64,000 nucleotides of DNA from Pannonibacter sp. SL95 (GCF_026672425.1 NZ_JAPPRC010000003.1:197001-261000), one strand, 5' to 3'. Counted from the stretch's first letter, positions 7,048-16,854 are shown. The notes: a model not told the origin generated them from the sequence alone. Numbers and translations: made by a program.

Positions 7048-9264
7048 ATGGCTCCGCACCGCGCCGCGACCGCCCCGACCGTAACGCTCGATATCACCGG
7101 CATGACCTGCGGTGGCTGCGCCGCGCGTCTCCAGCGCACGCTCGCGTCAGCCGAGGGCGTCAGCGATGCGAATGTGAACTTCGCACTCGAGCGCGCCACT
7201 GTGACCCTGCGCCGGAAAATGTCGCCGGCGCCCTTCATTGCGTTGGTCGAACAGGCCGGCTTCCAGGCGCGGCTGCATGATGAACCGGGCGTCAACGCAA
7301 GGCAGGAGCGTGAGAAGGCGGAAGCCGGTCAGCGGGCTGACGAACGGCGCACCGTGCTGCTGTTGGTCATGGCCGTTCTGCTCACCCTGCCGCTTGTCGT
7401 GCCCATGGTCCTGATGCCCTTCGGCATTCACTGGATGCTGTCGCCGATGACGCAGCTGCTGCTGGCGGCGCCGGTGCAGGTCTTCGTTGGTGCGCGGTTC
7501 TATCGCGGCGCGGTGAAGGCCCTTGCGTCGGGCGGGGCAAACATGGACGTGCTGGTTGCCCTCGGCACCTCCGCCGCCTTTGGCTACAGCCTTTACCGGG
7601 TGTTCGTTCCCGGTGGGGCAGGGCATCTCTATTTCGAGGCATCGGCCGTCATCCTGACGCTGGTTCTCCTTGGCAAGCTGCTGGAAACCCGCGCCAAGCG
7701 GTCGACGTCAGCCGCTGTCCGCTCGCTTGCTGCCCTCCGGCCCGACACAGCCAACCGGATGGTCGGGGATGACGTCGAAACGGTCGCGCTCAGCGAAATC
7801 CGTCTTGGCGACCGTGTTCTTGTCCGCCCGGGCGAGCGTGTGCCCGTGGATGGCACGATCCTCAGCGGCACCAGCGAGCTGGACGAAGCGCTGATCACCG
7901 GGGAAAGCCTGCCGGTCACCCGGCAGAGCGGTGACTGGGTCACCGCCGGTACCGTCAATGGCTCCGGTGCCTTGCAGGTTGATGTCGGCGCGCTTGGTGA
8001 GGACACGACGCTCGCCCGGATCATTCGCCTTGTCGAAGGGGCGCAGGCTTCGCGTGCGCCGGTGCAGAAGCTGGTCGATCAGGTCTCTGCCATCTTCGTC
8101 CCGGTCGTGCTGGTCCTCGCCGCCCTGACCTTCGCCGCCTGGTGGTTCCTCGCCGGGGACTTCGATGCGGCCTTGTCCACGGCGGTTGCCGTGCTGGTCA
8201 TCGCCTGCCCCTGTGCGCTTGGCCTTGCCACGCCGACGGCGCTTGTTGCGGGCACTGGCGCTGCGGCCCGGGCCGGCATTCTGATCCGCGACATCGAGGC
8301 CCTGGAAGTGGCGCACCGGCTGAAGGTCGTCGCCTTCGACAAGACCGGTACGCTGACGGAAGGCCGCCCGGTCGTGACGGATGTGGTTGCCTTCGACAAG
8401 GACACCGACCGGCTCCTGTCGGTTGCCGCCTCGGCCCAGCTTGCCAGCGAACATCCGCTCGCCCATGCGATGGTCAATGCGGCCCGGGCGCGCAATCTGC
8501 CGCTGGCCGCGCCGAAGGAATTCGAAGCCGTACCAGGGCAGGGGCTTGTCGCCGTCATCGGTGGTCACGCGCTGGCCATCGGCAACGAGGCGCTGATGGA
8601 CCAGCTGAAGATCGACCGGTTCACGGCAGACTCCCTGCGCCGCAACTTTGAGGCCGACGGCAAGACCAGCGTCATCGTCGCGCTGGATGGCCGCGCCGTT
8701 GGTGTCATCGCCATGGCGGACGAGATCCGCCCGACGGCGCGCGGCGCGCTGGAGGCGCTGAAGGCCCAGGGCATCCGCACCGCCATGGTCACGGGCGACA
8801 CCGAAGCCGTCGCCCGGTCTGTCGCCTCTCGCATCGGGCTGGACGACGTCCGCGCCAGCGTCCGTCCGGAGGGTAAGGCGGAGGCAATTGCCAGCCTGCG
8901 CCAGTCCGCCGGCGGTGCTGTTGCCATGGTTGGTGACGGGCTCAACGATGCCCCGGCGCTGGCGGCGGCCGACATCGGCATTGCCATGGGATCAGGCGCG
9001 GATGTTGCGATGGAGGCCGCAGGCATCACCTTGATGCGGTCTGATCCGCTGATGGTGGCTGAAGCCATTGCCGTGTCGCGAGCGACCTTCGCCAAGATCC
9101 GGCAGAACCTGTTCTGGGCCTTTGCCTACAACGTCATCGGCATTCCCCTGGCGGCGATGGGGCTTCTGTCCCCTGCGCTGGCCGGGGCTGCCATGGCGCT
9201 CAGCTCCGTCTCCGTGGTGACCAACGCCAGCCTGCTGCGCCGCTGGAAGCCGGGCAAGCGCTGA
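7048..9264 (+). CDS. copA: Copper-exporting P1B-type ATPase CopA
   Basis: Cu(I) efflux ATPase of the inner membrane, 738 residues, full length. In order: one N-terminal heavy-metal-associated domain with GMTCGGC (residues about 12-18), two helices, A domain with TGES, the transmembrane metal site CPC in IACPCALGLATPTAL, the phosphorylated DKTGT loop, the SEHPLAHA motif of the N domain, and GDGLNDAPALAAADIG. CPC plus a single GMTCxxC domain fits Cu+/Ag+ transport rather than zinc. The ATG at 7048 is preceded by a modest AGGA. The CueR-type promoter upstream supports copper-induced expression. Confidence 0.96.
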   Translation: MAPHRAATAPTVTLDITGMTCGGCAARLQRTLASAEGVSDANVNFALERATVTLRRKMSPAPFIALVEQAGFQARLHDEPGVNARQEREKAEAGQRADERRTVLLLVMAVLLTLPLVVPMVLMPFGIHWMLSPMTQLLLAAPVQVFVGARFYRGAVKALASGGANMDVLVALGTSAAFGYSLYRVFVPGGAGHLYFEASAVILTLVLLGKLLETRAKRSTSAAVRSLAALRPDTANRMVGDDVETVALSEIRLGDRVLVRPGERVPVDGTILSGTSELDEALITGESLPVTRQSGDWVTAGTVNGSGALQVDVGALGEDTTLARIIRLVEGAQASRAPVQKLVDQVSAIFVPVVLVLAALTFAAWWFLAGDFDAALSTAVAVLVIACPCALGLATPTALVAGTGAAARAGILIRDIEALEVAHRLKVVAFDKTGTLTEGRPVVTDVVAFDKDTDRLLSVAASAQLASEHPLAHAMVNAARARNLPLAAPKEFEAVPGQGLVAVIGGHALAIGNEALMDQLKIDRFTADSLRRNFEADGKTSVIVALDGRAVGVIAMADEIRPTARGALEALKAQGIRTAMVTGDTEAVARSVASRIGLDDVRASVRPEGKAEAIASLRQSAGGAVAMVGDGLNDAPALAAADIGIAMGSGADVAMEAAGITLMRSDPLMVAEAIAVSRATFAKIRQNLFWAFAYNVIGIPLAAMGLLSPALAGAAMALSSVSVVTNASLLRRWKPGKR

Positions 9265-9266
9265 CG

Positions 9267-9291
9267 GGGATGGGACGCCGTGCCCGATCCC
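9267..9291 (+). terminator. Hairpin directly after copA
   Basis: GGGATGGG (9267-9274) can pair with CCCGATCCC (9283-9291) with one bulged G, starting three bases after the copA stop. There is no T-run, so termination efficiency is doubtful. Confidence 0.35.
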
Positions 9292-9311
9292 TCGGTGCAT
9301 GAGATTTCATT

Positions 9312-9340
9312 TGTATGATGAATGACTGTTTCTGTATGAT
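9312..9340 (+). promoter_or_regulatory. Paired TGTATGAT boxes, likely operator of the GntR-type gene
   Basis: Two identical octamers TGTATGAT lie at 9312-9319 and 9333-9340, exactly 21 bp apart (two helical turns), in the short AT-rich gap before the FadR-type regulator. Such same-face spacing suits a dimeric HTH regulator and suggests autoregulation. Confidence 0.45.
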
Positions 9341-9369
9341 CTATTCAGATCAACAGGATCAAACGCCTC

Positions 9370-10143
9370 GTGCTGCCCAGTTCCCGCCCCGCTGCTGCCG
9401 AGATCGATGACGATCAGACGCCGACCCGCCGCCCGCGCGTGCGCAAGATTGTCACGCGCGCGCTGGCCGCTGACATCTGCGGCGGCGCATTTCCGCCCGG
9501 TGCCACGCTGCCGACCGAAAATGACCTGTGCCTGCGCTACGGCGTCAGCCGCACGGTGATCCGCGAGGCGCTCAAGACCCTGGAATCCAAGGGTCTTGTC
9601 GTGACCCGCTCGCGCGTCGGCACACAGGTCTGCGCCAGGGAAACCTGGAACATTCTGGATGCCGAGGTGCTGGACTGGATCGGCGCGCAGATCCTTGATT
9701 TCGGCCTTCTGACCAATGTCCTCGAAGCCCGCCGGGCCATCGAGCCCGCAGCCGCAGATCTCGCCGCGCAGCGGGCAACGCTGCAGGACATTGCCGATGT
9801 CGAGCATGCCTTTGCTGCGATGCGTGACTCCGGCGGAGACCTCGAGCGCTTCACCGAAGCCGATGTTGCCTTCCACGTTGCCCTCCTGAAGGCGAGCCGC
9901 AACCAGGTGTTCCTGCAGCTGGCCGGCATCATCGAGACCGCCATGCGCCTGTCGCTGCATGCCTCCAACGCGGTGGCAGATCTTCCCGGTGAAGCCATTG
10001 AGGCCCATGGCGCCTTGGTCGAAGCCCTGCGCCTGCGCGACAGCGCAGCCGCCCGCAGGGCCTCCGGCCATATCCTCGACCTTGGCGAGCGCGACACCGC
10101 CATCGCCCTGCAACGCGGGACGGCGCGGCCGTCCCTGACCTGA
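9370..10143 (+). CDS. GntR-family regulator, FadR (FCD) subfamily
   Basis: Transcription factor of 257 residues. The winged-helix GntR domain (residues about 25-95) has the family pattern [31 protein letters not shown] helical FCD effector domain follows (about 105-245), with [15 protein letters not shown] and the His ligands of the metal site around [10 protein letters not shown] and [10 protein letters not shown]. It starts with GTG at 9370. It lies 58 bases before the XylD-like dehydratase gene in the same direction. FCD regulators often respond to sugar acids, so it probably controls the dehydratase. Confidence 0.88.
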   Translation: MLPSSRPAAAEIDDDQTPTRRPRVRKIVTRALAADICGGAFPPGATLPTENDLCLRYGVSRTVIREALKTLESKGLVVTRSRVGTQVCARETWNILDAEVLDWIGAQILDFGLLTNVLEARRAIEPAAADLAAQRATLQDIADVEHAFAAMRDSGGDLERFTEADVAFHVALLKASRNQVFLQLAGIIETAMRLSLHASNAVADLPGEAIEAHGALVEALRLRDSAAARRASGHILDLGERDTAIALQRGTARPSLT

Positions 10144-10201
10144 TCATCCGACACGACCGCCCGGCCTGACGCCTCGGGCAAACTCTGAGGGAGAGACTGG
10201 A

Positions 10202-12001
10202 ATGACCGAGAGCAAGCGCCGCCCCCTGCGCTCCAGTGCCTGGTTCGACAATCCGTCCGATCCGGGCATGACCGCGCTCTACATCGAGCGCTACCTCAAT
10301 TTTGGCATCACCCGTGAGGAGCTGCAGTCTGGCAAGCCGATCATCGGCATCGCCCAGACCGGTTCGGATCTCTCCCCCTGCAACCGGCATCATCTTGAGC
10401 TGGCCAAGCGCGTGCGCGAGGGCATCGTCGCGGCCGGCGGCATCTGCTTCGAGTTTCCGGTGCATCCGATCCAGGAGACCGGCAAGCGTCCGACCGCCAC
10501 GCTCGACCGCAACCTTGCCTATCTCGGCCTCGTCGAGCTGCTCTACGGCTATCCCATCGATGGCGTCGTGCTGACCATCGGCTGCGACAAGACCACCCCA
10601 GCCTGCCTGATGGCAGCCGCAACCGTCAACATCCCGGCCATTGCCCTGTCGGTCGGCCCAATGCTCAACGGCTGGCACAAGGGCGAGCGCACCGGCTCCG
10701 GCACCATCGTCTGGAAGGCGCGCCAGCAGCTCGCCGCCGGCGAGATCGACTACAACGGCTTCATGGATCTCGTCGCCTCCTCCGCGCCCTCCGTCGGCTA
10801 TTGCAACACCATGGGCACGGCCACGACGATGAACTCGCTCGCCGAGGCGCTCGGCATGCAGCTGCCCGGTTCGGCAGCCATTCCCGCGCCCTACCGCGAG
10901 CGCGGCCAGATCGCCTACGAGACTGGCCGGCGCATCGTCGACATGGTCTGGGAGGACCTGAAGCCTTCCGACATCATGACCCGCAAGGCCTTCGAGAACG
11001 CCATCGTCGTCAACTCGGCCATCGGCGGCTCCACCAACGCGCCGATCCACCTCAACGCCATCGCCGCGCACCTGGGCCTGACCCTGACCAATGATGACTG
11101 GCAGGCCGTGGGTCTCGATGTGCCGCTGCTGGTCAACCTGCAGCCGGCCGGCGCCTACCTCGGCGAGGACTATCACCACGCTGGCGGTGTTCCGGCCGTC
11201 GTTGCCGAGCTGATGCGCAACGGCAAGCTGCCGCATCCCGATGCCGTTACCGTCAACGGCAAGTCCATCGGCGATAACTGCGGCCACGTCACGACCGATC
11301 TGCCGGACGTGATCCGCAGCTTCGACAATCCGATGAAGGAGAAGGCGGGCTTCATCAATCTTTCGGGCAATCTCTTCGACAGCGCCATCATGAAGACGAG
11401 CGTGATCTCGAAGGAGTTCCGCGACCGCTATCTCTCCAACCCGAACGATCCGGAGGCCTTCGATGGCCGTGCCATCGTGTTCGAGGGGCCGGAAGACTAC
11501 CACCACCGCATCGACGATCCGGCGCTCGAGATCGACGAGCACTGCATGCTCTTCATCCGGGGCACGGGCCCGATCGGATATCCGGGCGGGGCCGAAGTGG
11601 TCAACATGCAGCCGCCGGCAGCCCTGATCAAGCGCGGCATCACCGCGCTGCCCTGCATCGGCGACGGCCGCCAGTCCGGGACGTCCGGGTCCCCGTCGAT
11701 CCTCAACGCCGCGCCGGAGGCTGCCGCCATGGGTGGTCTGGCCTTGATCCAGACCGGAGACCGGGTGCGCATCGATCTGGGTCGGGGCACGGCCAACATG
11801 CTGGTGTCCGATGAGGAACTGGCCCGCCGCAAGGCTGATCTGATGGCCAAGGGGGGCTTCCCCTATGCGCCCAGCCAGACGCCCTGGCAGGAAATCCAGC
11901 GCGGCATGGTCGAGCAGTTCGACAAGGGCATGGTGCTGAAGCCGGCCGTTGCCTACCAGGACGTGGCCCACAGCAAGGGACTTCCGCGCAACAACCACTG
12001 A
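10202..12001 (+). CDS. xylD: IlvD/EDD-family sugar-acid dehydratase, D-xylonate dehydratase (XylD)-like
   Basis: Iron-sulfur dehydratase of 599 residues. The family signatures are present: SPCNRHH near the N-terminus, [13 protein letters not shown] (a cluster cysteine), [18 protein letters not shown] (second cysteine), [10 protein letters not shown], and C-terminal [18 protein letters not shown]-terminal [24 protein letters not shown] and the C-terminal tail ending PRNNH look closer to Caulobacter-type xylonate dehydratase than to IlvD or L-arabinonate dehydratase; this comparison is from memory. It should convert an aldonate (D-xylonate or similar) to the 2-keto-3-deoxy acid. It has a strong ribosome site (GAGGGAGAGA) and a probable FadR-type regulator upstream. 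No other xylose-pathway gene is adjacent, so the exact substrate is open. Confidence 0.8.
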   Translation: MTESKRRPLRSSAWFDNPSDPGMTALYIERYLNFGITREELQSGKPIIGIAQTGSDLSPCNRHHLELAKRVREGIVAAGGICFEFPVHPIQETGKRPTATLDRNLAYLGLVELLYGYPIDGVVLTIGCDKTTPACLMAAATVNIPAIALSVGPMLNGWHKGERTGSGTIVWKARQQLAAGEIDYNGFMDLVASSAPSVGYCNTMGTATTMNSLAEALGMQLPGSAAIPAPYRERGQIAYETGRRIVDMVWEDLKPSDIMTRKAFENAIVVNSAIGGSTNAPIHLNAIAAHLGLTLTNDDWQAVGLDVPLLVNLQPAGAYLGEDYHHAGGVPAVVAELMRNGKLPHPDAVTVNGKSIGDNCGHVTTDLPDVIRSFDNPMKEKAGFINLSGNLFDSAIMKTSVISKEFRDRYLSNPNDPEAFDGRAIVFEGPEDYHHRIDDPALEIDEHCMLFIRGTGPIGYPGGAEVVNMQPPAALIKRGITALPCIGDGRQSGTSGSPSILNAAPEAAAMGGLALIQTGDRVRIDLGRGTANMLVSDEELARRKADLMAKGGFPYAPSQTPWQEIQRGMVEQFDKGMVLKPAVAYQDVAHSKGLPRNNH

Positions 12002-12190
12002 TCAGGATCCCTCCCGGTGCGGTCTGTAAGCAGGTCGTGCCGGGAGTTCCTCGCCCCGGTTGGTAATCCCGTTCTTACACTTCCCCGGTAATCTGCAGAC
12101 AACAGGCAAAGCTCACTTGACGATTACGTAAAGGGTATGCTTGGGTCCGTGCAAACCGGCGAGAGGCGCCGGGCATTCGGGAGATGAGAC

Positions 12191-12472
12191 ATGACGCTGG
12201 AACAACTGACGGAAGCTGTGCGTGGCAAGGTCGCCGGTGGCGGCATCGACGAGAGCGTGAAGTTCGACCTCGGCGACGCCGGCGTCATCGTCATGCAGGG
12301 CACGAACGTCACCAATGACGACGCGGACGCCGATTGCACCATCACCATTTCCGCCGACAACCTGGCTGACCTCCTGGCTGGCGACCTGAACCCGACGATG
12401 GCGTTCATGTCCGGCAAGATCAAGGTCGCCGGCGCCATGGGCGTCGCCATGAAGCTCAGCAGCGTCCTCTGA
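12191..12472 (+). CDS. SCP2 sterol-carrier domain protein
   Basis: A 93-residue protein consisting of a single SCP2 domain (lipid-binding fold). Visible family features are the N-terminal helix, VKFDLGDAGVIVM, DCTITISADNLADLLAGDLNPTMAFMSGKIKVAGAMGVAMKL. It is cytoplasmic (no signal) and monocistronic, followed by a strong terminator. The bacterial role of such stand-alone SCP2 proteins is not established; lipid or acyl-CoA binding is the usual suggestion. Confidence 0.85.
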   Translation: MTLEQLTEAVRGKVAGGGIDESVKFDLGDAGVIVMQGTNVTNDDADADCTITISADNLADLLAGDLNPTMAFMSGKIKVAGAMGVAMKLSSVL

Positions 12473-12500
12473 GACCTCTGGTCTTTTTGCCTTGAAACAA

Positions 12501-12526
12501 AAAAGCCGGCGCATGCGCCGGCTTTT
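12501..12526. terminator. Bidirectional intrinsic terminator
   Basis: A perfect 18-base palindrome GCCGGCGCATGCGCCGGC (12505-12522) is flanked by A-run and T-run, so it has a U-tail in both directions. It lies between the convergent SCP2 and FKBP-rhodanese genes and should terminate both. Confidence 0.85.
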
Positions 12527-12546
12527 CCATGTCGAGAACCACCCTC

Positions 12547-13311
12547 TCAGCAGAGCCAGCAGTTTTCCGGCATCTTCGGGGCTTCCACCGGGCCGCCGGC
12601 GGAAAGCCAGCCGTTCATGCCGGCGGTGACATGGCCAACGTTGCTGAAGCCGATGTCGTCGGCGAGATACTTGGCCAGAACCGAGCTGCGGTTGCCGGAG
12701 CGGCAGATCAGGATCAGTTCCTTCGACGGATCATCGACCAGCTTCTGCAGTTCCGGACCGAAGTTCGGGTTCACCTGACCGGCCGGATCGAAGAACGTGA
12801 CCAGATTGACGCCGGCGATAACGCCGGTTTCGGTCCATTCCTGCGGCGTGCGGATGTCGATCACGGTGGCGCCTGCGGCCATCCGTTCCTTTAGCTTGTC
12901 GTTGGTGAGTTCGGAAAAGCTCTTGCTCTTCACGCCCAGCAGCTCGACTTCAAACTTCAGCGTGGCATTCGGCGGAATGACGCCGCCAGCGCCGCGCTCG
13001 CCATAGGCCAGCTCCGGCGGAATGATCAGCTCGCGCTTGCCACCGACCTTCATGCCGACCACGCCCTGTTCCCAGCCCGCGATCACTCGGCGCTCGCCCA
13101 GGGTGAAGCTGAAAGGCTGACCCCGGTCGAGACTGGAATCGAACTTGGTGCCGTCCATCAGCCAGCCTGTGTAATGCACGCTCACGGTCATGCCGACATC
13201 GGCTTCCTCGCCGGTGCCTACGATCAGGTCCTTCATCTGCAACTCCTCTGCTGCGGCGGGAAACGCCAGGAAGATCGTCAGCAGGGCCGCTGCAATTCGC
13301 TTGAACATCAA
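12547..13311 (-). CDS. Exported FKBP-type peptidyl-prolyl isomerase fused to rhodanese domain
   Basis: A 254-residue two-domain protein. It has a Sec signal peptide ([11 protein letters not shown]..., cleavage near PAAA-EE). Residues about 25-125 form an FKBP isomerase domain ([42 protein letters not shown]). Residues about 130-245 are a rhodanese domain with the catalytic loop CRSGNRS. The C-terminus ends in a pair of cysteines (NCWLC). It is predicted periplasmic. The fusion suggests folding help combined with sulfur or thiol chemistry on exported proteins; that link is inference. ATG at 13311 chosen, with an alternative Met one codon later. Confidence 0.88.
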   Translation of the reverse strand: MMFKRIAAALLTIFLAFPAAAEELQMKDLIVGTGEEADVGMTVSVHYTGWLMDGTKFDSSLDRGQPFSFTLGERRVIAGWEQGVVGMKVGGKRELIIPPELAYGERGAGGVIPPNATLKFEVELLGVKSKSFSELTNDKLKERMAAGATVIDIRTPQEWTETGVIAGVNLVTFFDPAGQVNPNFGPELQKLVDDPSKELILICRSGNRSSVLAKYLADDIGFSNVGHVTAGMNGWLSAGGPVEAPKMPENCWLC

Positions 13312-13402
13312 TGCGCCTCTTCACGTCGCAGGCCAGGAATGGCCATGGGTCCTTGCTCTGTCCCGAATTGGGGGCAGGAGCGGGCGCAAGTCAAGCCAAG
13401 GC

Positions 13403-13750
13403 TCAATCGGCCAGCGCGTAGTAACGCTGCGACAAGGCGCGCAACTTCGGTGAGGAGAAGTATTTCATCTTGGCCGGAGCGACGTCATAGGCAATGCCGA
13501 CCCGCGTTCCGGCACGCCAGCGGATCGTGGCCAGCGCCACGGTGTTGTCGAGCTCGTCATAGAGCACCAGCTCCTCGGGCAGGGTGATCCCCTCCGGGAC
13601 AGTCAGTCGCGCGCCGCCCGCCGACACGTCATAGATGCCGCAATCGCACAGGAACCGGTTGTCGGCATCGGCCAGCCGTCCAGCCCTGAGGCGCGTGCGC
13701 TGGCGCGGATGACGGCGCAGGTCTTTGGTCGCTGCGGAAACAGATCGCAT
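13403..13750 (-). CDS. PilZ-domain protein
   Basis: A 115-residue protein made of one PilZ domain, the c-di-GMP-binding fold. The N-terminal RRHPRQRTRL provides the RxxxR motif and YDVSAGGARL provides the D/NxSxxG motif, so both halves of the nucleotide-binding signature are intact. It probably acts as a small c-di-GMP receptor; its partner is unknown. It stands alone between the FKBP fusion and a 2-hydroxyacid dehydrogenase. Confidence 0.85.
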   Translation of the reverse strand: MRSVSAATKDLRRHPRQRTRLRAGRLADADNRFLCDCGIYDVSAGGARLTVPEGITLPEELVLYDELDNTVALATIRWRAGTRVGIAYDVAPAKMKYFSSPKLRALSQRYYALAD

Positions 13751-13883
13751 GGCAAGCCTCCCCGGCAGGTCGCGCTGCCGAACCGTGTCGCCGATGCCTG
13801 CAACAGTGGCACCGTAGATCGATCTGCAACTTGCGCTGCCAGGCTTGCGTGAACCTTGCGCAAAACTTCCCTTGCGGAAGAAG

Positions 13884-14843
13884 TTAGCCGACCGGGGTCT
13901 CCGCGACCGGCGTCAACACCCGGCGTTGGTGGAACCAGCCGGTCAGGTTGTCGACGACCAGCTGCCCCATCGCGTTGCGCGTTGCCTCGGACGCCGAGCC
14001 CACATGCGGCAGAAGCACGGCGTTTGGCAGGTCCAGCAGCGCCTGCGGCACATGCGGTTCGTTCTCGAACACGTCGAGCCCCGCCGCCAGGATCGTTCCC
14101 TTGCGCAGCGCTTCGGCCAGCGCCGTTTCGTTCACCACCGATCCCCGGCCAATGTTGATCACGACTCCCTGCGGTCCGAGGGCTTCGAGCACTCGCTCCC
14201 CAACCATATGGCGCGTTTCCTCGCCGCCGGGGGCGACCAGCATCAGCGTGTCGACGGCTTCGGCCAGGCTGACGAGGCTGGGGTGATAGGTATAGGCAAC
14301 GCCTTCCTGCCGGTTGCGGCCGTGATAATGGACCGCCATGCCGAAGGCTTCGGCCCGTTCGGCAATCGCCTTGCCGATGCGGCCAAGGCCGAGAATGCCC
14401 AGCGTGCGGCTGCGCAAGGTGCCGCGTGTCAGGGGAAACGCGCCCTGGCTCACCCATTTGCCCTGCCGCAGCCAGCGTTCGGCGGCCGGCAGTTCGCGGA
14501 TGGTCATGATCATCAGCGCGATCGCCGTATCGGCCACTTCATCCGTCAGCACGTCCGGCGTGTTGGTGACGATGATGCCCTTCGTGCCGCAGTAGGCCGC
14601 ATCCACATTGTCGTAGCCGACGCCGAAGTTGGCGACGATCTCGAGCTTCGGCAGCCTGTCGACCAGAGCCTTGTCGACAGGCCGGAACGAGATGGCGACG
14701 CCGCGGATCCTTTCGGCAACCTCGGCCAGCATGGCGTCCCGGTCCTCAGCCTCATACAGCTTGTGTAGGGTGAAATGCGGCTCCAGCCCGTCGAGAATCA
14801 TGTCGCGCATCGGGGCAGGGACGAGAATGTCGGGGCGGCTCAT
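13884..14843 (-). CDS. D-isomer-specific 2-hydroxyacid dehydrogenase (glyoxylate/hydroxypyruvate reductase-like)
   Basis: NAD(P)-dependent dehydrogenase of 319 residues. The Rossmann motif is LGILGLGRIGKAIAERAEAFG. Catalytic residues are visible: Arg in INIGRGSVVNE, Glu in ENEPHVP and His in LLPHVGSAS. HYHGRNRQ after the Rossmann strand supplies an Arg that often favours NADP. The ATG at 14843 has AAGGA 10 bases before it; the longer reading to 14909 lacks support. It probably reduces glyoxylate or hydroxypyruvate, or a related 2-keto acid. Confidence 0.88.
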   Translation of the reverse strand: MSRPDILVPAPMRDMILDGLEPHFTLHKLYEAEDRDAMLAEVAERIRGVAISFRPVDKALVDRLPKLEIVANFGVGYDNVDAAYCGTKGIIVTNTPDVLTDEVADTAIALMIMTIRELPAAERWLRQGKWVSQGAFPLTRGTLRSRTLGILGLGRIGKAIAERAEAFGMAVHYHGRNRQEGVAYTYHPSLVSLAEAVDTLMLVAPGGEETRHMVGERVLEALGPQGVVINIGRGSVVNETALAEALRKGTILAAGLDVFENEPHVPQALLDLPNAVLLPHVGSASEATRNAMGQLVVDNLTGWFHQRRVLTPVAETPVG

Positions 14844-15038
14844 GGAGATGTCCTTCGGGCGGATCGCTGGCAAGGACCGCATAACAGACCAGCGCGCCTG
14901 CGCTTGCAAGGCCTTCGGCAGGACTTGCCGTTCGCGCTGTGGTTGACCGGTCCTGTGAGCTTTGACAAAGTGCCGACAAGCCCGGGGCGGGGTGTCCAGA
15001 CGACAGGGCAGCAGGCCGCTTCCGGCGCGGGAGTAAGC

Positions 15039-15542
15039 ATGCCGAGCCTGCCCGACCTCATGAACCGTCTGTCCGTTGGCGCGGCCTGGCTGGCGGTAAT
15101 CCTGTTTTCAGCAGCCGGGCTGCTGCTTGCGCTGGATGGTCTGTCAGGCTTCATCGTGCATCGTCCCGTTCCCTATGCGGTCGATGCCGCGCAATTGCTG
15201 GGGCTCTGGGGTGCGCTGCTTCCCCTGGCTTTCCTCTACAGTTCCCGGCGGATCTGGGGGCCGCAGCATTTCAACGAGCCCGTGGGGCGCGGTGCGGCGC
15301 GGCGGCGCTCGCTGAAGCCGGGTCCACGCTTCATCCAGATCCTCGTCGTTGTTGTCTCGCTCGGGGTCACGGGCATCGGCGCGGTGCAGCTTGGCCGCGC
15401 CGCGGCTGATGGCGGCTGGTCTTTCCTCGCCACGCTGGCCTTGCCGGCGGGCTTTGCCCTGCTTGGCCTGCAGGCCGTCTCGGACACGATGCTGCACCGC
15501 TTTGGCTCCCCGCCTGCTGTCAATCGCAAGGCTCCGCGATGA
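15039..15542 (+). CDS. TRAP transporter small permease subunit (DctQ-like)
   Basis: A 167-residue membrane protein with four hydrophobic helices, the normal size and topology for the small TRAP membrane subunit. The start at 15039 follows CGGGAG; upstream in-frame codons lie over the opposite-strand dehydrogenase promoter. It overlaps the next gene by ATGA, so the two are translationally coupled. The assignment rests mainly on the coupled DctM gene, since DctQ proteins are poorly conserved. Confidence 0.75.
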   Translation: MPSLPDLMNRLSVGAAWLAVILFSAAGLLLALDGLSGFIVHRPVPYAVDAAQLLGLWGALLPLAFLYSSRRIWGPQHFNEPVGRGAARRRSLKPGPRFIQILVVVVSLGVTGIGAVQLGRAAADGGWSFLATLALPAGFALLGLQAVSDTMLHRFGSPPAVNRKAPR

Positions 15543-16840
15543 CAGTGGATGCCATGACTGGCCTGGGCGGCCTGTTCTTTCTCGTGTCGCTTCTGCTCAT
15601 GCGCATGCCGGCGGCCATCGCGCTGCTGCTGGTCGGAGTGCTGCTCCTTGGCATTGCCGGCGCGCCGTTCGGCGGCATTCCGGCCGCGATGCTGACAACG
15701 CTCGACCGGCAGGACGTGCTTGCCATTCCGCTGTTCCTGTTCTTCTCGCATGTGATGGTGAAAGGCGCTGCGGCTGACACGCTTCTCCGCTTTTGTCAGG
15801 CCATTGCCGGGCACTGGCCCGGCGGGCTTCTGGTTGCCGCTGTCGCTGCCAGCGTTCTCCTCGGCTTCGTCACGACATCGGGCGTTGCGGCAACGGCCTC
15901 GCTCGCCGCCCTTGCCTTGCCGGGCCTGCTTGCCGCCGGCTATCCGCGCTGGCTCGTGCTGGGGCTCATGGCCGGCAGCGGCACGCTGACCCTGCTGCTG
16001 CCGCCTTCCATGCCACTGATGATGCTCGGGCTTGTCACGGATCAACCCGCCGGAGACCTGTTGCTCGCCGGGGCCTATCCCGGGCTGCTTCTGTCCCTGG
16101 TGCTTATCGTGATGGCAATGGCCCTCGGGGCTCGCTTTGGCCGCCGGCACAAGAAAATGCCGGTGACCCGCCGCCGGGAAGCGCTCATTGGCGGCGTCCC
16201 TCTTCTGCTGCTGATCGGCGTGCTGATGTCCATCGCAGTCTTTGGCGAGCTGGCGGCGGCGCAACTGGCGGCCATCGCCGCCACCCTCGCGGTGCTGGTC
16301 GTCTGCGGTGTCTACCGCCGCCTGTCGCTGCGCCAGCTTGCCGACACGGCGTTTGAAAGCACGCTCGGCGCCGCATCCCTGCTGGCCATCGCCGCCGGGG
16401 CCAAGGCCCTGCTGCTCGGCCTGTCGGTGACCGGCTTCCCGGGGGCCTTGACCGGCCTTGCCGGCGGTCTTTCCAGTGTCGCCATCTTCATCGTCCTGCT
16501 CAGCCTGCTGGTCATCGTGCTGGCGTTCCTGCTCGACGGGCTCGGTCTGTTGCTGGTGGTCCTGCCCGTGCTGTTGCCGGCCGCGCTCGTGCTGGGTCTC
16601 GATCCGGTGTGGCTGGCGGTCTATTTCGTCATGCTGCTGCAGGCGGCGCTGGTGCTGCCGCCCTCCGGGCTCAATCTCTTGATCATCCAGGGACTGGCCC
16701 GGTCACAGCCTGCGGAATTCACGGAAGGGGCGGCGGTGTTCCTGGTGCCGCTCGCCCTTGTGGCTCTGGTCTGGTGCCTCTGGCCGGGTCTCCCCTTTGG
16801 CGAGCCCGTCATCCTCACCCTGGTACCCACTGCCTGGTGA
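15539..16840 (+). CDS. TRAP transporter large permease subunit (DctM-like)
   Basis: A 433-residue protein with about 12 hydrophobic helices and DctM features: RMPAAIALLLVG near the N-terminus, GFVTTSGVAATASLAALALP, GTLTLLLPPSMPLMMLG and DGLGLLLVVLPVLLP. It should form the sodium-coupled channel of a TRAP importer with the DctQ-like subunit. No periplasmic DctP binding protein is encoded nearby, so the substrate cannot be guessed. The C-terminus ends just before a convergent creatininase-family gene. Confidence 0.88.
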   Translation: MTVDAMTGLGGLFFLVSLLLMRMPAAIALLLVGVLLLGIAGAPFGGIPAAMLTTLDRQDVLAIPLFLFFSHVMVKGAAADTLLRFCQAIAGHWPGGLLVAAVAASVLLGFVTTSGVAATASLAALALPGLLAAGYPRWLVLGLMAGSGTLTLLLPPSMPLMMLGLVTDQPAGDLLLAGAYPGLLLSLVLIVMAMALGARFGRRHKKMPVTRRREALIGGVPLLLLIGVLMSIAVFGELAAAQLAAIAATLAVLVVCGVYRRLSLRQLADTAFESTLGAASLLAIAAGAKALLLGLSVTGFPGALTGLAGGLSSVAIFIVLLSLLVIVLAFLLDGLGLLLVVLPVLLPAALVLGLDPVWLAVYFVMLLQAALVLPPSGLNLLIIQGLARSQPAEFTEGAAVFLVPLALVALVWCLWPGLPFGEPVILTLVPTAW

Positions 16841-16854
16841 TACCTTGATGTCTT

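Noticed and set aside
9929-11998. Minus-strand open frame of 689 codons opposite the XylD-like gene
   Set aside because: Antisense shadow of a conserved dehydratase; composition is Gly/Arg/Asp/His-rich with no domain pattern.
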